Shown piece after piece: positions 1-5,915 of a stretch of 6,562 nt of DNA (position 1 is its first letter; every line of letters starts with the position of its first letter). The notes beneath the pieces were generated by a model, which did no database searches, was not told the DNA's origin, and was given only the letters and a program-made list of their open reading frames with translations. The position numbers and the translations under genes are program-made. Source of the stretch: Xanthobacteraceae bacterium (GTDB lineage: Bacteria; Pseudomonadota; Alphaproteobacteria; Rhizobiales; Xanthobacteraceae); contig JASHVC010000242.1 in assembly GCA_030039655.1 (NCBI GenBank), positions 1 to 6,562 on the forward strand, in the 5' to 3' direction.

Positions 1-1640
1 TGCGCCGGGCGCGTGTACAGCACTTTGCCGTCCGTGGTGCGTATGCGCTCGACCACGTGAGGCGTCAGCCCAAAGCCGCCATTGGCGAACGGCGCATAGG
101 CTGACACGAGTTCGAACAGCGAAACTTCGGATGTACCCAGCGCGATCGAGGCGTTGGGCTCCAGCTGCGAGTCGATTCCCATACGGTAGGCGGTCCGAAT
201 GACCGCGGCCGGGCTGACTTCAAGCGTGAGCCGCACCGAGACGGTATTGAGCGAGTTCGCCAGCGCCTGGGTCAGCGTCACTGGACCGAAATATTCGTGC
301 TCGAAATTTTCCGGCTTCCAGCCTCTCACCGCGATGGGCGCGTCCTCGCGCACCGTGTCGGGCGTGAGTCCGTGTTCAAGCGCGGTGAGATAGACGAACG
401 GCTTGAATGTGGAGCCGGGCTGGCGCTTGGCCGATATGGCGCGGTCGAACTGACTCTCCTCGTAGCTCTTGCCGCCCACCAGAGCGCGCACGGTGCCGTC
501 CGGGGTCATGGCGACCAGCGCGCCTTCGCTGACGCCGAGTTTTTCTCCGCGCTGGACGAGCCCGTCGATGAGCGCTTGCTCGGCGCTGGTTTGCAGCGTC
601 GGATCGATCGAGGTATCGACCACGACGTCCTGGTCGATGTGGCCGACGAGGTCGTTGAGCGCGTCCATGACCCAATCGGCGACGTAGTTGACCGAGCCGC
701 CACCGGTCGGTTGCTTGGCGCGCGCGGGATGAAGCAGCGCCAGCTTGCCGGCCTCGGGGCTGATCATGCGCTGATCCACCATGGCATCGATGACCAGTTG
801 AGCGCGGCGCTCGGCGCCGTCGGGATTGCGTGTGGGCGCGAGCCGCGACGGCGATTGCACGAGACCGGCCAGCATGGCGGCCTCGGGTACAGTTAACTGC
901 CGCGCCGATTTTCCGAAGTAGCGCTGCGCCGCCGCTTCGACCCCATAGGCGCCAGCGCCGAAATAGACGCGATTGAGATAAAGCTCGAGAATTTGCGGCT
1001 TGGAGTATTTGTGTTCGAGCCAGAGTGCGAGCACCACCTCCTGCAGTTTGCGGGTGAGGGTGCGTTCCTGGGTCAGAAACAAATTCTTGGCGAGCTGCTG
1101 GGTGATGGTCGATCCGCCCTGTGCGGCGCCGCGATGGAGTACATCGCGGATGGCCGCGCGCAGGATACCCAACGGATCGATACCGTGATGCTTGTAGAAG
1201 CGGCGGTCCTCGATGGCGACGAACGCGTTCGGCACGTAGACCGGCAATTCGCGCATCGGTACCGCGGCGCCGCCCATGTCGCCGCGCGTGGCGAGCGTTG
1301 CGCCGTTGAGGCCGAGGATGAGCGTCGACGGCGGGCGCTTCGGAATCTCCAGTGACTGGATCGGCGGCAGATGAACGCCGATCCAAACAACCGTACCGAT
1401 GCCGGCGATCAGAACCCAAAGAGAGAAGACTGCGCCCCAGTAGATCAGGCGGCCGAAACCGGAGCGGCCTTTTTTGCCGCCGCCACTGCGTGCACGTGTT
1501 TGCCGGGGCCCTTCATCGTCGCGGCGCCTGCGCGAGGATCGCCCGCCAGGCGGGCCGCCGATACGATCCTGGGGCCGCATCCGCAGTTCAAGGCTTGCGG
1601 TGCCGCGCGCCCGCTTCCGGCCGCCCTGTCCCCACGCCAT
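1..1640 (-). CDS. Class A penicillin-binding protein (GT51 glycosyltransferase plus transpeptidase), 3' end cut by window
   Basis: This is a bifunctional peptidoglycan synthase: it polymerises lipid II into glycan strands and cross-links the stem peptides on the outer face of the inner membrane. The frame stays open from the ATG at 1640 to the left edge (546 complete codons). Residues 1-64 are cytoplasmic and very basic, with an RRRR run at 37-40. Residues 65-89 form a hydrophobic anchor. GT51 motifs follow: EDRRFYKHHG with catalytic Glu144, GGSTITQQLAKN near 174, RKLQEVVLALWLE with the second conserved glutamate at 201, and KPQILELYLNRVYFG from 214. The transpeptidase has STFK with nucleophile Ser410 and Lys413, and SLN at 463-465. 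The KTG motif should lie beyond the edge. The start is supported by a GAGG Shine-Dalgarno about 8 nt upstream; an in-frame stop sits at 1692-1694. The Glu144-to-Ser410 spacing leaves no room for the extra OB-like domain of E. coli PBP1A, so the layout is closer to PBP1B/PBP2d. Family assignment is firm; which paralogue (mrcA/pbpC type) is not decidable. Confidence 0.96.
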   Translation of the reverse strand, partial: MAWGQGGRKRARGTASLELRMRPQDRIGGPPGGRSSRRRRDDEGPRQTRARSGGGKKGRSGFGRLIYWGAVFSLWVLIAGIGTVVWIGVHLPPIQSLEIPKRPPSTLILGLNGATLATRGDMGGAAVPMRELPVYVPNAFVAIEDRRFYKHHGIDPLGILRAAIRDVLHRGAAQGGSTITQQLAKNLFLTQERTLTRKLQEVVLALWLEHKYSKPQILELYLNRVYFGAGAYGVEAAAQRYFGKSARQLTVPEAAMLAGLVQSPSRLAPTRNPDGAERRAQLVIDAMVDQRMISPEAGKLALLHPARAKQPTGGGSVNYVADWVMDALNDLVGHIDQDVVVDTSIDPTLQTSAEQALIDGLVQRGEKLGVSEGALVAMTPDGTVRALVGGKSYEESQFDRAISAKRQPGSTFKPFVYLTALEHGLTPDTVREDAPIAVRGWKPENFEHEYFGPVTLTQALANSLNTVSVRLTLEVSPAAVIRTAYRMGIDSQLEPNASIALGTSEVSLFELVSAYAPFANGGFGLTPHVVERIRTTDGKVLYTRPA

Positions 1641-1705
1641 GTCCCATCCTCGGCGCGTGTTCCGCGCCGAATCAAGGGTAGGCAGCCCAGTTTAAGGGGG
1701 GGTTA

Positions 1706-1736
1706 CTCGTCCTTTTACCGCGGCGGTACGGGCGAG
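1706..1736. repeat. Interrupted inverted repeat between glnD and the PBP gene
   Basis: Two nested stems lie in the 111-bp gap. The outer arms are CTCGTCC (1706-1712) and GGGCGAG (1730-1736), with one wobble pair. The inner arms are TACCG (1716-1720) and CGGTA (1724-1728), around a 3-nt loop. In the direction of glnD/PBP transcription the structure is followed by a C7 run and no T-tract, so it does not look like an intrinsic terminator. It could be an operator, an mRNA processing or stability element, or chance in GC-rich DNA. Confidence 0.35.
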
Positions 1737-1751
1737 CGAACGGGTGGTGTT

Positions 1752-4598
1752 TCAACCTGCCGCGCTTTCCTTCGCGGGCTTTGCTTCGCCGTTCGGCGCA
1801 GTGAACAGCGCCAGCAGCGGGCGTTTTATCGCCGCCTGCCGCGTCGGGGTCGCGATCTGGGCGCCGGTCAGGTCGGTGACATAGAAGACGTCGACCACGC
1901 GCTCGCCGAAGGTCGCCACGTGCGCGGAGGCGATATTCAGATTCAGCTTGGAGAGCGTTGTCGTCAGTTCGTACAGGAGACCGGGCCGGTCGAGGCCGGT
2001 GACTTCCACCACGGTGTAGCGCGCCGACCACTGATTGTTGATGGTCACTTCGGCTTCAATGGCGAAAGCCTTGAGGCGTCCTTTGGGCGGCGCGCGCTTG
2101 GCGATGACTTCGGGCAGCTTGATCTGGCCGCGCAGCGCCTTCTCGATCAAGTCGCCGATGCGCGCGGCGCGGCGCGCTTCGTCCTCGTCGCGTTCGAACT
2201 CGCGCGAGATCGAAATGGTGTCCAGCGCCAGGCCGTCCGTTGTCGTATAAATCTGGGCGTCGACGATGTTGGCGCCGGCCAGTGCGCACGCGCCGGCGAT
2301 GACCGACAGCAGCCACGGATGATCGGGCGTGAAGATGGTGAGTTCGGTGACGCCACGCGCCTCATCGAAGCCGACGCTTGTTGATAGACGCTTGCCGGCC
2401 TGTTCGGCCCCGCGCACGAAACGCGCTTGCGCCACTTTGTGCGGCAGGTCGACCTTGAGCCAGTAGGCCGGATAGTGGCGGCTGATATAGGTGTCGCGAT
2501 CCGGCTCCGGCCAGTCGGCAAGCTCGGCGCGGAATTCTGCCTGGGCGGCGGCCACGCGCTGGGCACGGTTGACCTCGGAGAAGCCGCCGGTGAGGACCGG
2601 TTCGGTCTCGTAATAGAGCGTGCGCAACAGTTGCGCCTTCCATCCGTTCCACACGCCCGGCCCGACAGCGCGAATGTCGGCGGTGGTGAGGATGGTGAGC
2701 AGCTTCATCCGCTCCAACGATTGCACGACGGCGGCAAAATTTTCGATGGTCTTGCGGTCGGACAGATCGCGCGACTGCGCCACCGTCGACATCACCAGAT
2801 GAACCTCGACCAGCCAGGCGACGAGCTCGGTGTCGGAGGCATTGAGCCCCAGGCGCGGGCACAACCGCCGCGCAATGCGCGCGCCGACGATCGAATGGTC
2901 CTCGATCCGGCCCTTGGCGATATCGTGCAGGAACAGCGCCACGTACAGCACGGTGCGGTGGTGCGGTTGAATCGTGCCCATCAGCTCGCTGGCCAGCGCG
3001 AAGGCGGGATTTTCGCCGCGTTCGATTTCGTCGAGCACCCCGATGCAGCGGATGAGATGCTCATCGACCGTGTAGTGGTGATACATGTTGAACTGCATCA
3101 TCGCCACGATGCGGCCGAACGCGCGCACGAACTCGCCGAGCACGCCGACTTCGTTCATGCGCCGCAGCACGATCTCGGGGGCGTTCTTCGATGTCAGAAT
3201 CTCGAGAAACAGCCGGTTCGCTTCCTCGTCCTCACGTACGTCCTTGTCGATCAGGTTGAGCGAACGGTTGGCGGCGCGCATGGCGTCGGGGTGGAATGCG
3301 AGATTGTGCTTCTGCGCTAGATGAAACAAACGGATCAGATTGACCGGATCGCGCCGGAAGACATTGGGCCGCGCGATGTTGATGCGGTTGTTGTCAACGA
3401 TGAAATCGTCGGTCTCGCTCAGCGTTCGGCGGGTCTTCGCTGGGCGTAGCCGGGCAATAAAGCGGCTCAGCACCGGCGCGGGTTTTTCCTGCCGCTCTTC
3501 GAGGCCCGCGCACAGGATCGCGGTCAGATCGCCGACGTGCTTGGCCGTGAGGAAGTAGTGTTTCATGAACCGCTCGACGTCCTGCAGGCCCGGATGCTCG
3601 GTGTAGCCGAGCCGCACCGCGATCTCGCGTTGGAAGTCGAACGACAGCCGCTCTTCGGCGCGGCCGGCGACAAAGTGCATGTTGCAGCGGACCGACCACA
3701 GGAAGTCCTCGCAGCGGCGGAACATCCTGTATTCATCCGGCGCAAAGACCCCGTGGTCGATCAATTCCTCCGGTTCGCGCACCCGATAGACATATTTGGC
3801 GATCCAGAACAACGTATGAAGATCGCGCAGGCCGCCCTTGCCGTCCTTGACGTTGGGCTCGACCAGATAACGCGATTGCCCGACGCGGCGGTGGCGCTCC
3901 TCCCGCTCGGCAAGCTTGGCGGCGACGAAGGCCGGCGCCGTTCCCTGTACCACCTCCTTGTCGAACGCGACGGTCAGCCCTTCAAAGAGTTTGGCGTCGC
4001 CGAGCAGATGCCGCGCTTCGAGCAGCGCGGTCCGAATGGTCATGTCGGCCTTCGCTTGGCGGATGCATTCGCTGACCGAACGCGTCGCGTGGCCGACTTT
4101 CAGCCCCATGTCCCACAGGCAATAAAGCAGCGCCTCGGCGACGGACTCGCCCCACGCGGTCTGCTTGTAGGGCAGCAGAAAGAGCAGATCGATGTCGGAG
4201 CCCGGCGCCAATAGGCCGCGGCCGTAACCGCCGGTCGCCACGATGGCCATCCGTTCGGCTTCCGAAGGCACCTGCGATGGATAAAGGGTCTGGCCGACGA
4301 ATTCGTACAGGATGCGGATGATTTCATCCTGCACCTGGCACAGCCGTTCGGCGCAGCGGCGGCCGTGCCGGTCTTTCAGCAGCAGGCGCTCAGCCTCGGC
4401 GCGCGCTTGCATGAGCGCCGCCTTCAGGCGCTGCGCCACCGCCGTGCGCAGTTCGCGCTCGCGCCCTGCGTGGGTCTCGGCGAGTTTTTCGAGATCGGCA
4501 CGGATAGCCGCAGTGTCGATCAATTCGACGGTGTGGTGCGCGGAACGCGGTGTGTCGAGCATCTGATAACGCATAGCGGAGAGCGTCCGCGCTGTCAT
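1752..4598 (-). CDS. glnD: Bifunctional PII uridylyltransferase / uridylyl-removing enzyme GlnD
   Basis: GlnD senses cellular nitrogen in the cytoplasm. When glutamine is low it uridylylates the PII proteins (GlnB/GlnK); when glutamine is high it removes the UMP. This controls glutamine synthetase adenylylation and the Ntr response. From the ATG at 4598 the protein has 948 residues, within the family's usual range of about 900-950. Domains in order: a nucleotidyltransferase with GGYGRG at 123-128 and the metal-binding GSDID at 133-137; the GlnD linker helical domain with VEPNVKDGKGGLRDLHTLFW near 246-265; an HD hydrolase domain with HHYTVDEH near 507-514 and LHDIAKGR, whose HD pair is at 558-559; and two C-terminal ACT domains, near 750-825 and 861-931, that bind glutamine. 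The start is uncertain. ATG 4598 has a GAGG 13 nt upstream. ATGs at 4574 and 4562 have no visible ribosome site. An in-frame GTG at 4670 lies in the AT-rich promoter and also lacks one. The gene is intact, on the same strand as the downstream PBP gene and 111 bp from it. Confidence 0.97.
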   Translation of the reverse strand: MTARTLSAMRYQMLDTPRSAHHTVELIDTAAIRADLEKLAETHAGRERELRTAVAQRLKAALMQARAEAERLLLKDRHGRRCAERLCQVQDEIIRILYEFVGQTLYPSQVPSEAERMAIVATGGYGRGLLAPGSDIDLLFLLPYKQTAWGESVAEALLYCLWDMGLKVGHATRSVSECIRQAKADMTIRTALLEARHLLGDAKLFEGLTVAFDKEVVQGTAPAFVAAKLAEREERHRRVGQSRYLVEPNVKDGKGGLRDLHTLFWIAKYVYRVREPEELIDHGVFAPDEYRMFRRCEDFLWSVRCNMHFVAGRAEERLSFDFQREIAVRLGYTEHPGLQDVERFMKHYFLTAKHVGDLTAILCAGLEERQEKPAPVLSRFIARLRPAKTRRTLSETDDFIVDNNRINIARPNVFRRDPVNLIRLFHLAQKHNLAFHPDAMRAANRSLNLIDKDVREDEEANRLFLEILTSKNAPEIVLRRMNEVGVLGEFVRAFGRIVAMMQFNMYHHYTVDEHLIRCIGVLDEIERGENPAFALASELMGTIQPHHRTVLYVALFLHDIAKGRIEDHSIVGARIARRLCPRLGLNASDTELVAWLVEVHLVMSTVAQSRDLSDRKTIENFAAVVQSLERMKLLTILTTADIRAVGPGVWNGWKAQLLRTLYYETEPVLTGGFSEVNRAQRVAAAQAEFRAELADWPEPDRDTYISRHYPAYWLKVDLPHKVAQARFVRGAEQAGKRLSTSVGFDEARGVTELTIFTPDHPWLLSVIAGACALAGANIVDAQIYTTTDGLALDTISISREFERDEDEARRAARIGDLIEKALRGQIKLPEVIAKRAPPKGRLKAFAIEAEVTINNQWSARYTVVEVTGLDRPGLLYELTTTLSKLNLNIASAHVATFGERVVDVFYVTDLTGAQIATPTRQAAIKRPLLALFTAPNGEAKPAKESAAG

Positions 4599-4650
4599 TG
4601 TGCGGTGCGCACCTCGGCGAGGGAAAGCCGGATCACGCCGCGCCGATGTC

Positions 4651-4700
4651 TGAAAAATTAAATTCCACACTGATAATATTATGTAGTATTTATTTTCTAT
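4651..4700. promoter_or_regulatory. AT-rich core of the divergent glnD / transporter promoter region
   Basis: Only 9 of these 50 bases are G or C, while the flanking genes are strongly GC-rich. The island lies between the starts of two divergent genes, glnD on the minus strand and the sulfonate-type binding protein on the plus strand. It contains a 10-bp perfect palindrome, ATAATATTAT, at 4673-4682. On the minus strand this includes a CATAAT hexamer resembling a -10 box, with only a poor -35 match upstream. A role as promoter or regulator-binding DNA is inferred from composition and position. The remainder of the non-coding stretch 4599-4895 holds two small inverted repeats, listed separately, and no convincing gene. 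Confidence 0.5.
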
Positions 4701-4730
4701 TGACCCAGGCCGGAGCCTCTTTTAGAGAAT
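4700..4730 (+). promoter_or_regulatory. Candidate sigma-70 type promoter for the transporter operon
   Basis: TTGACC at 4700-4705 matches the -35 consensus in five of six positions. Downstream, TAGAGA (17-bp spacer) and GAGAAT at 4725-4730 (19-bp spacer) are weak -10 candidates. The site would give a leader of roughly 160 nt before the ATG at 4896. Alphaproteobacterial -10 boxes are often degenerate, so this is plausible but unproven. Confidence 0.3.
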
Positions 4731-4789
4731 AAACGTAGCGCCGATTTGAGCGAGCAGCTTGCGGGCGCTGAATAAATGCAGCTAAAGCG

Positions 4790-4803
4790 CGGGGCCTGCC
4801 CCG
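4790..4803. repeat. Short GC-rich inverted repeat in the leader
   Basis: CGGGG (4790-4794) and CCCCG (4799-4803) flank a 4-nt loop, and one further wobble pair is possible outside. It lies about 90 bp upstream of the binding-protein start, inside the expected leader. No T-run follows on the plus strand, so a terminator is not indicated. It may be a chance GC hairpin. Confidence 0.25.
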
Positions 4804-4816
4804 TCGCCTCGCTGAT

Positions 4817-4837
4817 GGCGGGCCGGAATTTCCCGCC
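4817..4837. repeat. Inverted repeat GGCGGG/CCCGCC upstream of the binding-protein gene
   Basis: Perfect 6-bp arms at 4817-4822 and 4832-4837 enclose a 9-nt spacer. The pair ends 58 bp before the ATG at 4896, within the expected leader of the transporter mRNA. It could be an operator half-site pair or a leader hairpin. Nothing in the sequence decides between these or excludes chance. Confidence 0.3.
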
Positions 4838-4885
4838 TCCATATCTGTGATCGCGCCGCGCTTACGTGCTGGCCGATCCAAGCTC

Positions 4886-4890
4886 GGAGG
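4886..4890 (+). promoter_or_regulatory. Shine-Dalgarno GGAGG that fixes the binding-protein start
   Basis: A perfect GGAGG ends 5 nt before the ATG at 4896. This decides the start in favour of that ATG over the in-frame GTG at 4866, which has no comparable site. The chosen start also places the twin-arginine motif at the correct position near the N-terminus. Confidence 0.8.
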
Positions 4891-4895
4891 TTGTC

Positions 4896-5861
4896 ATGCT
4901 CTCACGTCGTGGTTTTTTGATTGGAGCCGCTGGAGCGAGCGTCGTGCCGCTTCGGCTTGCCCGCGCGGCCGCAAAGCCGAGCGAAATCCGCATCGATTGG
5001 GCGACCTACAATCCGGTCTCCATGGTGCTCAAGCAGCAAGGTCTCCTGGAAAAGGAATTCGCCGCCGACGGCATCGGCGTGCGCTGGGTACAGACGCTCG
5101 GCTCCAACAAGGCGCTGGAATTTCTCAACGCCGGTTCGATCGATTTCGGCTCAACCGCAGGCTCGGCGGCGCTGCTGAGCAAGATCAACAGCAATCCGAT
5201 CAAATCGATTTACGTCTATTCCAGGCCGGAATGGACCGCGCTGGTGACGCGCAAGGATTCCCCGATCAACAAGATCGAGGAACTTAAGGGCAAGCGCGTC
5301 GCCGTCACGCGCGGCACCGATCCGCACATCTTTCTGGTACGCGCGCTGCTGTCAGTGGGCTTGACCGAGCACGACATCAGCGAAGTGCTGCTGCAGCATC
5401 CCGACGGCAAGACCGCGCTCATTCGCGGGGACGTCGATGCCTGGGCCGGCCTCGATCCGATGATGGCGCAGGCCCAGGTCGAGGACGGCGCGCGGCTATT
5501 CTACCGCAACAAGGACGCCAACACCTACGGCATCCTCAATTCGCGCGAGGAGTTCCTGAAAGATTATCCTGAGCTGACGCGGCGCGTGCTCGCGGTCTAC
5601 GAACAAGCGCGCAAATATTGCCTCGGCCATTACCAGGACGAGAAACGCGTCTTCATAGACGTAACCAAGCTGCCCAGCGACGTGGTCGACATCCAGCTCA
5701 AGGAGCGGACCGATCTGACCTTCAACCGGATCGGGCCGCAGCAGCGCGACACTATCCTGGAGGCCGGGTTGGCGCTGCAGAAGGCCGGCGTCATTCCGGC
5801 TAACGTCGATGTGAAAAAGGCGCTCGACGATCTGATCGACGACCAATATGTCGCGGCGTAG
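4896..5861 (+). CDS. SsuA-like periplasmic substrate-binding protein of a sulfonate/nitrate/taurine-class ABC importer
   Basis: The 321-residue protein delivers a small anionic or organosulfur substrate to an inner-membrane permease. It starts with SRRGFLIG at residues 3-10, a good twin-arginine (Tat) motif. A hydrophobic segment and a likely cleavage after LARA, near residue 24, follow. There is no lipobox cysteine. The mature part has the two-lobed layout of the SsuA/NMT1-like family: a lobe-1 region with EFLNAGSIDFG at 75-85, then EELKGKRVAVTRGTDPHIFL at 128-147, and DAWAGLDP at 181-188. The last matches the DAW-x-x-DP signature of E. coli SsuA, to which the spacing also corresponds. The length is normal for the family. 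A permease gene of the same importer class begins 54 bp downstream. An aliphatic sulfonate is the best guess for the ligand, but taurine, nitrate-like or pyrimidine-type ligands occur in relatives and cannot be excluded, so no gene symbol is given. Confidence 0.93.
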   Translation: MLSRRGFLIGAAGASVVPLRLARAAAKPSEIRIDWATYNPVSMVLKQQGLLEKEFAADGIGVRWVQTLGSNKALEFLNAGSIDFGSTAGSAALLSKINSNPIKSIYVYSRPEWTALVTRKDSPINKIEELKGKRVAVTRGTDPHIFLVRALLSVGLTEHDISEVLLQHPDGKTALIRGDVDAWAGLDPMMAQAQVEDGARLFYRNKDANTYGILNSREEFLKDYPELTRRVLAVYEQARKYCLGHYQDEKRVFIDVTKLPSDVVDIQLKERTDLTFNRIGPQQRDTILEAGLALQKAGVIPANVDVKKALDDLIDDQYVAA

Positions 5862-5862
5862 T

Positions 5863-5885
5863 CGTCATTGCGCCTCGCAATGACG
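5863..5885. repeat. REP-like perfect stem-loop just after the binding-protein stop codon
   Basis: The arms CGTCATTGCG (5863-5872) and CGCAATGACG (5876-5885) are exact reverse complements around a 3-nt loop, CCT. The stem starts two bases after the stop codon. No T-run follows, so it is not a standard terminator. From memory, CGTCATTGCG/CGCAATGACG are the outer ends of longer palindromic repeats common in Bradyrhizobium-like genomes, so this may be a shortened copy. Its position suggests mRNA 3'-end protection or partial attenuation between the binding protein and permease. Confidence 0.7.
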
Positions 5886-5915
5886 GAATCACGCATTGCA
5901 TTTGTGTAGGCCTCC

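Noticed and set aside
376..1419. Long minus-strand open frame of 347 codons overlapping the PBP gene
   Set aside because: Its translation is Arg/Ala/Pro-rich with no motif, and it lies out of frame with the PBP reading, which carries all GT51 and transpeptidase motifs. It is a shadow of GC-rich coding.
1706..1736. Intrinsic terminator for glnD
   Set aside because: In the glnD direction the repeat is followed by TAACCCCCCC rather than a T-run.
1371..2384. Plus-strand open frame of 337 codons across the PBP/glnD junction
   Set aside because: It is antisense to two well-supported genes, shows no recognisable domain, and has a low-complexity composition typical of a complement-strand shadow.
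2427..3320. Plus-strand open frame of 297 codons antisense to glnD
   Set aside because: It lies wholly opposite the GlnD HD region, is His/Arg/Gly-rich and carries no family motif. glnD codon structure explains its length.
4690..4881. 63-codon minus-strand open frame in the divergent intergenic region
   Set aside because: It starts at TTG (or an internal ATG at 4842) with no Shine-Dalgarno, is Arg/Pro/Ala-rich with no recognisable motif, and would cover the transporter promoter and ribosome site.
4866..4895. Ten-residue N-terminal extension of the binding protein from GTG 4866
   Set aside because: The perfect GGAGG 5 nt before ATG 4896 lies inside this extension, and the Tat motif would be pushed away from the N-terminus.
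5863..5885. Reading the hairpin as a rho-independent terminator of the binding-protein gene
   Set aside because: No T-rich tract follows on the plus strand, and a permease of the same importer begins 30 bp later, so full termination is unlikely.
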